This document shows, piece after piece, positions 25,111 through 33,553 of a stretch of DNA of 64,000 bases. A program made the position numbers and the translations under genes. Numbering within the stretch: position 1 is the stretch's first letter; every line of letters begins with the position of its first letter. The notes below the pieces were generated by a model. The model was not told where the DNA came from. It did not search any database and saw only the letters and a list, made by a program, of their open reading frames with translations. This DNA is from Dechloromonas agitata is5 (GTDB taxonomy: Bacteria; Pseudomonadota; Gammaproteobacteria; Burkholderiales; Rhodocyclaceae): contig NZ_KI912532.1 in assembly GCF_000519045.1 (NCBI RefSeq), positions 124,001 through 188,000 on the forward strand, in the 5' to 3' direction.

Positions 25111-26079
25111 TCAGGCGACGAGTTGCAGGGCCGTATCGAGTGCGCGTTGTTTGAGGACGGCCCCCTGGCCGAACCAGGCGGAGTCCATCCGGTACTCGGT
25201 ACTACGGGCACGCCGTTCGTGGTCGACGTACTCGGTGACGGCATTGAGCAGCCCCCAAGCAGTGCCCTTGGCTGCTTCCAACTCAGCCCCCTTACCTTGG
25301 CCGTCGTAGAGGGCTTGCACCCTCTTCAAGGCACGTTCGTTAGCCAGGCCAGCCGGATCGATCGTGCCGGGCTGTACATCGCACATCACGCGCAGGAAGT
25401 AGTTCATGGCTTCGTGCGATTTCACTTTGCGTTCGGCCAAGGTGCGCATGCGGTACATAAAAGCGTCATATTGGGATACGGCAATGCCCAGTTGCTGTTT
25501 AACCGCTTGCGGATCAAAGCGGGTGCTGTGCGGCACCTTGATCGCCTGACTCGCACCATTCACGGCAATGGACAGTGTGTTGTTGCAGACGACACGGACG
25601 GTCGTGGGGGTTGCCGTGGTGGCGAGGGTGCCGTCACATGACGTAGCTAACAACAAATAGCCATTGACCTGATCGTTTCCCTTCAAGGCGGTAGTTTGAC
25701 CGGTCTTGGCCAGTGCCCAGAACTTCTTGCCGCCTTTCAATACACCAGCCGTCTCCAGCTGGTAGCCGGAAACGTCGGTGAGATCGCGGTAGAACTCCAA
25801 TACCTCCTTGGGCTGGACTACCTGATAGCGCTGAGAGACAACCGACAGCGCTTCCTTTGTGTCCGAGCGGTAAAGAACCTTCTGATCTTCGAAGGAATGG
25901 ATGGTGCCCAGACTGCCAATGCTGTCGGCCATGAAACGGACCGGGGACTCCTGGATGGTCCAGTCCATACCGGCAGATTTAGCCCAGACTTCGATGGGTT
26001 GTTTGGCCGGAAGACGATTGCCGAGTCCGTGCCAGGGTTCGGCGCCGACATAGGCCATTTGTTGAACGAGGTGTGCCAT
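25111..26079 (-). CDS. DUF932 phage/plasmid-like protein
   Basis: A 322-residue protein of the DUF932 family (phage/plasmid-like TIGR03299 group). The typical opening MAHLVQQMAYVGAEPWHGLGN is present. Conserved parts include VLYRSDTKEALSVVSQRYQVVQPKEVLEFYRDL, a core with TTVRVVCNNTLS, and a C-terminal segment with GTAWGLLNAVTEYVDHERRA. The ATG at 26079 follows AAGGAAA. Such proteins are common on plasmids, phages and integrative elements; their role is not established. Confidence 0.88.
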   Translation of the reverse strand: MAHLVQQMAYVGAEPWHGLGNRLPAKQPIEVWAKSAGMDWTIQESPVRFMADSIGSLGTIHSFEDQKVLYRSDTKEALSVVSQRYQVVQPKEVLEFYRDLTDVSGYQLETAGVLKGGKKFWALAKTGQTTALKGNDQVNGYLLLATSCDGTLATTATPTTVRVVCNNTLSIAVNGASQAIKVPHSTRFDPQAVKQQLGIAVSQYDAFMYRMRTLAERKVKSHEAMNYFLRVMCDVQPGTIDPAGLANERALKRVQALYDGQGKGAELEAAKGTAWGLLNAVTEYVDHERRARSTEYRMDSAWFGQGAVLKQRALDTALQLVA

Positions 26080-26217
26080 GAGATTTCCTTTCGGGAATGA
26101 ATGGGCGCAGCCGCTCCGCAGGGGGCACGGCAGAGACGGGAGGCGTTGAATCAATGGGAGAGAAAGACGAGAACTGCGATGCCGTCCGTTGCAGACGGCA
26201 GAGGTCGAGCAAGCCGA

Positions 26218-26565
26218 TCAGTAGCTGGGTGGCTCGGATACGGTGAGACTAAAGCAGTGGCCGCATGCAAGGCAGCGGTAGTTGTCGAGGATGCGACGGT
26301 CGACGAGTTCGCCCAACCGGGCACCGGACAGGCCACCGGCCGTGCCGCCAACCACGGCGCCGAAGAGCGCACCGAGGACACCGCCGAAGACCATGCCAGG
26401 CGGACCGGCGACGATGCCGACGGTCATGCCGATTTCGATTCCGGACAGACTACCGGTGGCACCACCAACACAGCCGCCGACCGTGCCGATCAGGCCGGCA
26501 GTCTTTCGGGCGCGATTGCGGGTGGTGATACGTGCAGAGTGACAGTTTGGGCATTGAATGTTCAT
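26218..26565 (-). CDS. Zinc-ribbon membrane protein with Gly-zipper domain
   Basis: A 115-residue protein starting at the ATG at 26565, preceded by CAGGAGTC. The N-terminus carries CPNC (residues 4-7), and the C-terminus a CLACGHC knuckle, which could together make a split zinc ribbon. In between is a Gly/Ala-rich hydrophobic region of about 60 residues (GTVGGCVGGATGS ... FGAVVGGTAGGLSG), the Gly-zipper pattern of membrane-inserting or pore-like proteins. It is the first gene of the DUF932 side of the block. Function unknown. Confidence 0.6.
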   Translation of the reverse strand: MNIQCPNCHSARITTRNRARKTAGLIGTVGGCVGGATGSLSGIEIGMTVGIVAGPPGMVFGGVLGALFGAVVGGTAGGLSGARLGELVDRRILDNYRCLACGHCFSLTVSEPPSY

Positions 26566-26980
26566 TCTCTGACTCCTGTAGATGGAAAGGACGAACGAAA
26601 TCAACGAACACCATTTCTGGCACTCGCTGATTTGAACGTAATGAGGAGTTAGGTACTGAGGCCAGCTGCTTGACTCTGGCCAATCTGCCATGTTTTGCGA
26701 CAGACGATCACCTTCTCAAGAAGGTGATATGTGATTGAAAAAAACTAAAATCCACGGGATATTGCGTGGGATCACTCAGCATGATCATTTCAAGCCATAC
26801 ATTCCCGGCTCACAAAACTGGCCTCGGAGATAGTCAGAAAACGCGGGCACTTCCCTGCGAAGGAGTGGCATGCAAATACTTCCAGCCCTACTCCACCCCA
26901 AGTTATCATGCTGAATTGATTAACAGGTGATCGGTATAGTGTTGATCGCCACAGGAGCAACCAAGGAGCAACGGACAATG
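26566..26980. other. Gene-free stretch between the phage-like block and the tRNA
   Basis: No credible gene is seen. The stretch contains a perfect 22-bp palindrome (separate entry) and a second, imperfect dyad near 26751-26773 (ATCCACG...CGTGGGAT). A 14-codon frame at 26978-27022 with a good ribosome site overlaps the tRNA terminator and is not called as a gene. Confidence 0.4.
26707..26728. repeat. 22-bp palindrome upstream of the Gly-zipper gene
   Basis: ATCACCTTCT-CA-AGAAGGTGAT, with 10 of 10 arm pairs. It lies 142 bp upstream of the minus-strand zinc-ribbon gene. It could be an operator or a hairpin; there is no adjacent T-run of terminator quality. Confidence 0.5.
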
Positions 26981-27010
26981 AAAAACAAAAAAGCCACTCC
27001 GAAGAATGGC
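26981..27010 (-). terminator. Terminator of the tRNA-Thr gene
   Basis: On the minus strand GCCATTC-TTCG-GAGTGGC forms a 7-bp stem with a UUCG tetraloop, followed by TTTTTTGTTTTT. It begins 19 bp after the encoded CCA end, so the tRNA is a complete transcription unit. Confidence 0.85.
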
Positions 27011-27028
27011 CTAAATGCTTGATTTTAC

Positions 27029-27102
27029 TGGTGCCCCCGAACGGAATCGAACCGCTACCTGATGATTACAAATCAACTGCACGACCTTCATGCTACGGGG
27101 GC
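27029..27102 (-). tRNA. Atypical tRNA-Thr (UGU) with encoded CCA
   Basis: A full cloverleaf can be drawn. Acceptor GCCCCCG/CGGGGGC is perfect, followed by discriminator A and CCA (27029-27031). The D-arm is GCAT/GTGC with a loop of only 7 bases (GAAGGTC). The anticodon stem GTTGA/TCATC has one U-U mismatch, and the loop TTTGTAA has anticodon UGU at 27068-27070. The variable loop is 4 bases, and the T-arm is AGCGG-TTCGATT-CCGTT. The D-loop lacks the usual A14 and A21. A TATAAT box and a terminator flank it. Identity follows from the anticodon; the irregular D-arm makes it unusual. Confidence 0.75.
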
Positions 27103-27119
27103 ATGGAAAGCGAGGGCGC

Positions 27120-27125
27120 ATTATA
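27120..27125 (-). promoter_or_regulatory. -10 box of the tRNA gene
   Basis: A perfect TATAAT lies on the minus strand 17 bp before the tRNA 5' end. A G+C-rich stretch (GCGCCCTCG) follows, typical of growth-rate-controlled stable RNA promoters. No good -35 is visible, and the upstream part would overlap the start of the diguanylate cyclase gene. Confidence 0.55.
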
Positions 27126-27147
27126 GCTTGATCGCTTCAAAATCGAT

Positions 27148-28917
27148 ATGACAGCACCGACCAACCCATTCGAAATTGCCCGGGAAACACTGCGCCTTCT
27201 GGCCGCACGCCGTATTGCGCCAACACCGGACAATTACCTGACGCTCTACCATGAGATCGCCGGAAGCAAACCGGCGGCAATGGCATTTCCTGAAACACAG
27301 TTACGCTCGCTGGCCGCTGCACTGCCGAAGTCATCGCCCGAGCAACTCCGGCTAGCCCGGCAGCTCGATGAGTCCGTCAAGGCTGGCAATTGGGAAGAAT
27401 ATAAGGACCGGCTGGTTGAATTCATCAATGGCTTGGCCGAGACGCAGAAGCTGACCTGGGCCACGCTGATAGCTGAATTGTTGAAGCAATGGGAGGCCAA
27501 GCACCCCGGGCTGACGTTGGCACGCAAAAGAGAATCACTTGAACACGTACTGAACAGTAGCGGCGCCAACCCGGAAACACTGTTCACCCGACTCCAGAAT
27601 TTGCTCAGGGGCTGGGGCAAGGGCGGGGCGAGCGAAGAAAGCGGAGGGGAAGAGTACCCTCAAGACAACACGGAAGCAGCCGAAATCCCCTCCAAGCCGC
27701 CCGCGAGCACCAGCGAACTGCAACCGGAACTTCGCGAACTGCTTGCCTTCACCCTGGAAACCGCTATTACCAGCCAATTGCTGGAAAGCCCACAACTGAC
27801 CAGCGATGCTAAGGCACTTGCCGCCGAGATTCGCAAGGCAGCCAGCGTCCGGCAAATGCAAGACTTCCTGGCCCGCCTGAAGCGTTTTGCCTTCAAGCTC
27901 GAACTACTGGCCGAAGATCAGGCAGAACTCCGCCTGAGCCTGCTCGGCCTGCTCCGCTTGCTCGTCGAAAACATCAGCGAACTGGTGCTGGACGACCACT
28001 GGCTGCACGGGCAGATCGAAGTAGTACGCGAAATCATCGGCACCCCGCTCTCCCAACGTGCGCTGGACGACGCCGAGCGCCGCCTCAAGGAAGTCCTGTT
28101 CAAACAGGCGCAACTCAAGGCCAGCCTCTTCGAAGCCCGGGAAGCCATCAAGCAAATGCTCGCCGGTTTTGTCGACCACCTAGCCGACTTTGCCGAAGCC
28201 ACCTCTGATTACCACGACAAGATTGAATCCTGCGCCGACAAGATCAGCGCCGCCAAGGACATCTCTGAACTGCAAGACGTACTCGGCGAAGTCATGCGTG
28301 AAACGCGAACCATACAAATCAACGCGCAACGTTCCCGTGACGAATTGCAGCAAACCCGGCAGCAGGTGCTCGAATCCGAAGCGCGCATCAAGGAACTGGA
28401 ACGTGAGCTCGAAAGCACCAGCGAACTTGTCCGCCACGACCAACTAACCGGCGCACTCAACCGGCGCGGCCTGGAGGAAATCTTTACCAAGGAAGCCGCC
28501 CGCGCCACCCGGCACGAGACTGAGCTGTGCGTTGCACTGCTCGATATCGACAACTTCAAAAAACTGAACGACGCCATGGGCCACGCCGCCGGCGATGAAG
28601 CATTGATCCATCTGGCACGCGTGTGCCGTGACACCCTTCGCCCGCAGGACACGGTGGCACGCTACGGAGGGGAAGAATTCATCATCCTGCTGCCGGACAC
28701 CCCTCTGGCCGATGCCTCCGCCGCCCTCACCCGGCTGCAGCGCGAACTCACCAAAAAATTCTTCCTGCACGGAAACGACAAGGTACTGATTACCTTTAGT
28801 GCCGGCGTCACCCAGATGCGTAGCGACGACAGCCGGGAAAGTGTCATCAAGCGCGCCGACGAAGCCATGTACAACGCCAAACAGTCCGGCAAAAATCGGG
28901 TCTTTGCTACCCGGTAG
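27148..28917 (+). CDS. GGDEF-domain diguanylate cyclase
   Basis: A 589-residue protein that makes cyclic di-GMP from two GTP. The catalytic motif GGEEF is at 507-511. An allosteric I-site RxxD (RPQD, 498-501) lies five residues before it, so product inhibition is expected. The N-terminal 430 residues have no membrane segment and are mostly helical. A long coiled-coil (about 350-425, ...LQQTRQQVLESEARIKELERELESTSELV) leads into the catalytic domain. No recognised sensor domain is seen. It is close to the flagellar genes, where cyclic di-GMP acts through the PilZ protein YcgR at 34989. Confidence 0.9.
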   Translation: MTAPTNPFEIARETLRLLAARRIAPTPDNYLTLYHEIAGSKPAAMAFPETQLRSLAAALPKSSPEQLRLARQLDESVKAGNWEEYKDRLVEFINGLAETQKLTWATLIAELLKQWEAKHPGLTLARKRESLEHVLNSSGANPETLFTRLQNLLRGWGKGGASEESGGEEYPQDNTEAAEIPSKPPASTSELQPELRELLAFTLETAITSQLLESPQLTSDAKALAAEIRKAASVRQMQDFLARLKRFAFKLELLAEDQAELRLSLLGLLRLLVENISELVLDDHWLHGQIEVVREIIGTPLSQRALDDAERRLKEVLFKQAQLKASLFEAREAIKQMLAGFVDHLADFAEATSDYHDKIESCADKISAAKDISELQDVLGEVMRETRTIQINAQRSRDELQQTRQQVLESEARIKELERELESTSELVRHDQLTGALNRRGLEEIFTKEAARATRHETELCVALLDIDNFKKLNDAMGHAAGDEALIHLARVCRDTLRPQDTVARYGGEEFIILLPDTPLADASAALTRLQRELTKKFFLHGNDKVLITFSAGVTQMRSDDSRESVIKRADEAMYNAKQSGKNRVFATR

Positions 28918-28933
28918 GTGTTTAGGGCCGAAC

Positions 28934-29364
28934 ATGACCACCACCTACGGCGAAAACGATTAACTCGCCTACGAAGCTTCCCGTACGCCAGGAACACATC
29001 GGCGGCAAAGTCTTTACCATGGCGCCTCGATCCGCCACAACGTCATTGCCGGCAACCTCTTCGCCGAACTGCGCACCCACCTCAAAGGCAGTCCCTGCCG
29101 CGCCCTGATTGAAGGCGTCAAACTCCGGCTGCGCAAAGAACAAAGCTATTTCTACCCGGACGTGATGCTCACCTCCGAAGACCGCCTGCAGGAACTCAAC
29201 AGCCTGCAACAAATTATCGAAGCCCAGGTCGAAATCTACCGCCCGCACGGCGACATCTGCTGGGGATCATCACCGACGAACCCGGCGACACCGTCGAAAT
29301 CGCCAGCCTGGAAATCAAGCTCGGCATGGACGAGATTTACTTCGAATCCGGCATCGCCTGCTGA
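28934..29364 (+). pseudogene. Decayed Uma2-family (DUF820) nuclease gene
   Basis: Starting at the ATG at 28934, the frame reads MTTTYGEND then a stop (TAA at 28961), then LAYEASR. Frame changes then give EHIGGKVFTMA and SIRHNVIAGNLFAELRTHLKG, which is typical Uma2. The part after YFYPDVMLT is deleted up to LQQIIEAQVEIYR. A further shift yields DEPGDTVEIASLEIKLGMDEIYF before TGA. At least one nonsense change, three frameshifts and an internal deletion are visible. Full Uma2 genes are about 560-600 bp; this remnant is about 430. Confidence 0.75.
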
Positions 29365-29674
29365 CCGTGTAGCAGCACTCTCGGCTCTCTTTGAATGGGC
29401 GGCCTACTACGGCTTCGATATAGAAGAAGCTTCTGCCTCGAAGCCCCATGTCCTGGATGGGACTCGATCCAGCTGGCGTAGTGCCCTACCCTCTGCCCGG
29501 GTGGTCGAAGGCAACATCCTCCGATACATCACTTTCTCACTCCTGAAGCAAGAAACGACGAACGCGGTTCTTCGGCGCACTCCCTCAAGCGCCCCTCCCA
29601 GCGATCGGCTTCGACCAAGGAAAACACCAAAATCAACAAACCCCGCAAGGCAATTAAAAAACCTTCTTTTTGCC
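29365..29674 (+). other. Gene-free stretch before the flagellin promoter
   Basis: An open frame continues here but resembles no known protein and has no start signal; it is a continuation of the shifted Uma2 remnant frame. No other feature is visible apart from the flagellin promoter that follows. Confidence 0.4.
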
Positions 29675-29701
29675 TAAAGTTTCTTTTGTGCCGTCCGTAA
29701 A
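29675..29701 (+). promoter_or_regulatory. Sigma-28 promoter of fliC
   Basis: TAAAGTTT (29675-29682), an 11-bp spacer and TCCGTAAA (29694-29701). The -35 matches the flagellar sigma-28 consensus exactly and the -10 at 5 of 8 positions (GCCGATAA). It lies about 100 bp before fliC, leaving a long untranslated leader. Confidence 0.75.
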
Positions 29702-29799
29702 TAAACTTAACGGTGATGCACAGTACAGCAAAGCCGAGGTTTTAAAGGCGCTGGCGTCGAAGGCCGGCAAAAAGGTCAACCGATCCAAGGAGATTGAAA

Positions 29800-30948
29800 A
29801 TGGCACAAATCATCAATACCAACATTGCGTCCCTGAATGCTCAGCGCAATCTGAACACTTCGCAAAACTCGCTGAATACGTCGCTGCAGCGCCTTTCTTC
29901 CGGTCTGCGTATCAACAGCGCCAAGGACGATGCGGCGGGCTTGGCCATTTCCGAGCGCATGACCTCTCAAATCAAGGGGCTGTCTGTTGCCCAGCGGAAT
30001 GCGAACGATGGCATCTCTCTCGCCCAAACGGCAGAAGGCGCCCTCGGGGAAATCAGTTCCAACCTGCAGCGTATTCGCGAACTGGCCGTACAAGCCTCGA
30101 ACGGCACGAACACTCAGGTCGACCGCGATGCGCTGGATGCAGAAGTTACCCAACTCAAATCCGAAATTCAGCGCGTTGCCGAACAGACCACCTTTAACGG
30201 CACCAAGCTGATCGACGGCTCTTTCACCGGCGTGGCTTTCCAGGTAGGCGCCGACGCAGGCCAAACCATCACCGTTTCGAGCATCGCCAACGCCCAGACC
30301 GCCGCTCTTGGTGGAACCTTGACCCGCTACAGTGCTGCGATCAGCGCCAGCAGCCTGACGGGATATGCCACTCAAATCGCTGCAGGCGGCGTCACCATCA
30401 ACGGCACCGATATCGGCGCTATCGCGGCAGCCGGCAACGCGCAGGAACGTGCCGGACAATTGGTGGAGGCCATCAACCGTGTGTCGAGCACCACCGCTGT
30501 GGGCGCCTCTTACGATGCCGTCAGCGGTCAAATCACCCTGACCTCGAATGCAGCCATCACTGTTGCAGGTACCACCAACAGTGCAACCGTGGCCGGCTGG
30601 GCAAACGGTTCGGTGGGCACTTCGACCAGCACGACCGGGATTACGGCCTTGACAGTCAGCTCCTTTACCAACGCGCAACAAACCATTACGCAGATTGACA
30701 ATGCGTTGAAGAGCGTCAACACGTCTCGTGCCAACTTGGGCGCAATTCAAAATCGCTTCGCTTCGACAATCTCGAACCTGTCCTCTACGACCGAGAATTT
30801 GTCCGCCGCCCGCAGCCGTATCCAGGATGCCGATTACGCTGTGGAAACCGCCAACCTGAGCCGTACGCAGATTCTGCAACAGGCGGGTACCGCGATGCTG
30901 GCCCAGGCCAAGGCCCTGCCGCAGAACGTTCTGTCCCTGCTGCAGTAA
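29800..30948 (+). CDS. fliC: Flagellin
   Basis: A 382-residue flagellin, the filament subunit secreted through the flagellar export channel. The conserved N-terminal D0/D1 ([18 protein letters not shown] ... [22 protein letters not shown]) and C-terminal D1/D0 ([11 protein letters not shown] ... [20 protein letters not shown]) are complete. The central variable part (about 170-285) is short. The ATG at 29800 follows AAGGAG. Transcribed from the sigma-28 site upstream. FliS and FliD genes follow. Confidence 0.97.
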   Translation: MAQIINTNIASLNAQRNLNTSQNSLNTSLQRLSSGLRINSAKDDAAGLAISERMTSQIKGLSVAQRNANDGISLAQTAEGALGEISSNLQRIRELAVQASNGTNTQVDRDALDAEVTQLKSEIQRVAEQTTFNGTKLIDGSFTGVAFQVGADAGQTITVSSIANAQTAALGGTLTRYSAAISASSLTGYATQIAAGGVTINGTDIGAIAAAGNAQERAGQLVEAINRVSSTTAVGASYDAVSGQITLTSNAAITVAGTTNSATVAGWANGSVGTSTSTTGITALTVSSFTNAQQTITQIDNALKSVNTSRANLGAIQNRFASTISNLSSTTENLSAARSRIQDADYAVETANLSRTQILQQAGTAMLAQAKALPQNVLSLLQ

Positions 30949-30965
30949 GCATCCCGCAGTAGCCC

Positions 30966-30988
30966 CGCCCGGCCAGGGCGGCCGGGCG
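30966..30988 (+). terminator. G+C-rich hairpin after fliC
   Basis: A perfect 9-bp stem CGCCCGGCC/GGCCGGGCG with loop AGGGC lies 17 bp after the flagellin stop. No T-run follows, so it more likely stabilises the fliC message or partly reduces read-through into flaG. Confidence 0.55.
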
Positions 30989-31040
30989 CGGTGGCGGAAA
31001 CGCCCCGCGCCCTTGGCACACTTACGATCAGGAGCATGCC

Positions 31041-31421
31041 ATGAACGTTTCCAGCATCCCATCCTCACCACCCGGTACTGCTGCCATCGGCAACATCCTG
31101 CCGGAGCGGCAGACAGCCAACCGCGCCACTGCCGTCGACAATCTCCCTGTACAAAGCGCGCAGACCACTTCGGCAACCGACTCAACGACAAAGCCGAAGC
31201 CGGAAGAACTGGATCAAGCCATCAAGGCTGTGAACGAGTTTGTCAAGCCGTTCAATAACGCACTGAATTTCAGCGTCGACCAGGAAAGCAAAACAACCGT
31301 GGTAAAGGTCATCGACCAGAGCACGAAGGAGGTGATCCGCCAGATCCCCTCGGAAGAAATGCTGGCTTTGGCCAAGGCGCTGGATACAATGAAAGGGTTG
31401 TTGATTCAACAAAAGGCTTGA
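31041..31421 (+). CDS. flaG: FlaG-family protein
   Basis: A 126-residue protein. The N-terminal half is flexible, and the C-terminal half is the FlaG domain (ALNFSVDQESKTTVVKVIDQSTKEVIRQIPSEEMLALAKAL). FlaG proteins influence filament length in other bacteria. The ATG at 31041 is preceded by GGAGCATGCC. It sits between fliC and fliD as in many polar-flagellated proteobacteria. Confidence 0.9.
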   Translation: MNVSSIPSSPPGTAAIGNILPERQTANRATAVDNLPVQSAQTTSATDSTTKPKPEELDQAIKAVNEFVKPFNNALNFSVDQESKTTVVKVIDQSTKEVIRQIPSEEMLALAKALDTMKGLLIQQKA

Positions 31422-31453
31422 ATCAGCAGCGGCGTCTCTTGCAGGAGTAAATC

Positions 31454-32836
31454 ATGGCGACCATTACGTCTTTGGGTGTAGGCTCCGGCCTCGATCTCGG
31501 CAGCATCGTTTCCGGCCTAATGGCAGTTGAAAAGCAGCCCTTAACCGCACTGAAAACCAGGCAGTCAACGGTGGAAAGCCGCATTTCGGCACTGGGTACG
31601 CTCAAGAGCGCCCTGGCCTCCCTGCAGACCGCTGCTGGCAACCTGGTGCCGGGCACCACGCAGACACTCGCCGAGAAGTTTTCGAGCTTCACCGCCAAGA
31701 GCGCCGATGAAACGGTTGCCACCGCTACCGCCAAAAGCGGCGTGGCCGCAACGAAGTACACACTGACCAACATTACCTTGGCCAGCGCGGAACAAGTGCG
31801 GAAAACCGAAACCGCACTGGGCATCCCCTCCGGTACAGGTAGCGGAACACTGAGCATCAAGGTCGGCAGCGGCGATAGCGTGGATGTCAGCGTCAATAAT
31901 GGCGCCTCACTAACCGACATCGCCAAGGCAATCAATAGCTCCAAGGCTGGCGTAACAGCCAGCGTGATCAATGACGGCACCGCCAAGCACCTCGTGATTA
32001 CGGCCAAGGAAAGTGGGGCTAACAACACCATTAGCATTACCGGCAGCACCGGCTGGGAAGGTTTCAACTTCCGCCCGAGTTCGGCCAGCGCGGACACCAA
32101 TAGCTGGGTTTCGCAACAGGCCGCAACCTCCGCCTCTGTCGATGTCAATGGCCTGACCATCACCAGTCAGAGCAATACAATTTCCGATGCAGTGTCCGGC
32201 CTGTCGATTAATTTGCTCAAGGCCAGTTCAGCAGGCACCACAATCAATGTCACTCAGGACAATACGAGCAGCATCACGTCAGCCTTGAATGCTTTCGTGA
32301 CCGCATATAACACGGCTGCCTCCTCGATGAAGAGCATGGGCGCATACAACGCAACAACCAAGGTGGCTGGTGCATTGCAGGGCGACGCGGTGTTACGTTC
32401 AGCTCAGGCTCAGGTTTCCCGCCTCGTCACGGCCAAGTATGGAACCGGCGACCTGCAGACCCTTTCAGACCTCGGTATCTCCCTGCAAAAGGATGGCACC
32501 CTGAAGCTGGATAGCACTAAACTCAACAAGGCGATTGAGAACGACTTTGCTGCCGTCAGTGAAATGGTGAGTGCGGTCGGCACAGGTTTCAAAACAGGCC
32601 TCAACAGCCTGATTGACTCATCCGGCAGCGTTACGTCAGCTACCGAGAGTGCCAATCGACTGGTCAAGGAATTGCAAAAGCGTCAGGAAGCAATGCAGGA
32701 CAGGCTGGACAAAATCGAAGAGCGCTACTTCAAGCAATTCTCTGCGCTGGACACCATGATCGCTGGCTTCAACCAGACCTCCTCTTCGCTTGCTTCGATG
32801 CTGAGCGCGCTGGAAGTCAATAATTCAAACAAGTAA
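31454..32836 (+). CDS. fliD: Filament cap protein FliD
   Basis: A 460-residue flagellar hook-associated protein 2, which forms the pentameric cap that inserts flagellin subunits. The N-terminal motif is SLGVGSGLDLGSIVSGLMAVEKQPL, and the C-terminal coiled-coil contains RLVKELQKRQEAMQDRLDKIEERYFKQFSALDTMIAGFN. AGGAG precedes the ATG. Length is normal. In an operon with flaG, fliS and fliT. Confidence 0.96.
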   Translation: MATITSLGVGSGLDLGSIVSGLMAVEKQPLTALKTRQSTVESRISALGTLKSALASLQTAAGNLVPGTTQTLAEKFSSFTAKSADETVATATAKSGVAATKYTLTNITLASAEQVRKTETALGIPSGTGSGTLSIKVGSGDSVDVSVNNGASLTDIAKAINSSKAGVTASVINDGTAKHLVITAKESGANNTISITGSTGWEGFNFRPSSASADTNSWVSQQAATSASVDVNGLTITSQSNTISDAVSGLSINLLKASSAGTTINVTQDNTSSITSALNAFVTAYNTAASSMKSMGAYNATTKVAGALQGDAVLRSAQAQVSRLVTAKYGTGDLQTLSDLGISLQKDGTLKLDSTKLNKAIENDFAAVSEMVSAVGTGFKTGLNSLIDSSGSVTSATESANRLVKELQKRQEAMQDRLDKIEERYFKQFSALDTMIAGFNQTSSSLASMLSALEVNNSNK

Positions 32837-32857
32837 CTTACAGACAGGATATCGAAC

Positions 32858-33265
32858 ATGTTCGGCATGATGCGCAACCCCGCTCAAAGCTACGCCAAGG
32901 TTGGCTTGGAGGTGGCGGTTGAAACCGCCAGCCCCCACAAGTTGATCCTGATGCTGTTCGACGGCGCAATTGCTGCCATCAATATTGCCAAGTTTGAACT
33001 GGAGGCGGGTGATATTCCCAAAAAAGGGGCATCGATTTCCAAGGCGATCGACATCGTCAGCAATGGCTTGCGGGCCAGCCTGGATGTAGATGCCGGGGGC
33101 GAACTGGGCGAAAGACTAGCTGCACTGTATGACTACATGATTCAGCGCTTGCTGTTCGCCAATCTGAACAACAGCATTGCTGCGCTGGATGAGGTTGTCG
33201 GCTTGCTGGACACCCTGCGCGATGCCTGGACCCAGATCGCCCCGGGAGAACAGGCTGCAGCCTAA
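32858..33265 (+). CDS. fliS: Flagellin chaperone FliS
   Basis: A 135-residue helical chaperone that holds the flagellin C-terminus before export. The family motifs YAKVGLEVAVETASPHKLILMLFDGAI and the region LYDYMIQRLLFANLNNS are present. The start MFGMMRNPAQSY is normal. The stop touches the fliT start (zero-base spacing). Confidence 0.95.
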   Translation: MFGMMRNPAQSYAKVGLEVAVETASPHKLILMLFDGAIAAINIAKFELEAGDIPKKGASISKAIDIVSNGLRASLDVDAGGELGERLAALYDYMIQRLLFANLNNSIAALDEVVGLLDTLRDAWTQIAPGEQAAA

Positions 33266-33553
33266 ATGACGCCTCTAGCACTTGCCAGGGAAGCTGCTTG
33301 CCTGTCCGAAGAAATGGTGAAACTGGCCCATGCCCAGGCGTGGGAAACGTTGGCTGAAACGGAACGTCGGCGGGCTGCCGTACTTGCCCGACTTTCCCTC
33401 AATGGGCTGTCAGACTCGGCCACTCCCGAGTTCGTCGACCTGCTCAAGCAGATTCAGCGGTGTGACAGCGATGTGCGTAGCCATGTCGAACCCTGGATGG
33501 CCAGCGTGAAAACCTTGCTGGCTGGGCTGCAGAGTTCGACCAAACCCAAATGA
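33266..33553 (+). CDS. fliT: FliT-like flagellar chaperone
   Basis: A 95-residue helical protein directly after fliS, in the position of fliT in Salmonella and many betaproteobacteria. It would chaperone FliD. Sequence similarity within this family is low, so the call rests on size, helical content (AETERRRAAVLARL) and gene order. Its stop overlaps the next start by 4 bp. Confidence 0.75.
   Translation: MTPLALAREAACLSEEMVKLAHAQAWETLAETERRRAAVLARLSLNGLSDSATPEFVDLLKQIQRCDSDVRSHVEPWMASVKTLLAGLQSSTKPK

Noticed and set aside
26978-27022. 14-codon frame with a good ribosome site upstream of the tRNA
   Set aside because: It overlaps the tRNA terminator on the other strand; the AAAAACAAAAAAG part is the terminator T-run read in reverse, so coding use is doubtful.
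29365-29677. Continuation of the 29162-29677 open frame
   Set aside because: It is the shifted frame of the Uma2 remnant with no family resemblance and no own start signal.
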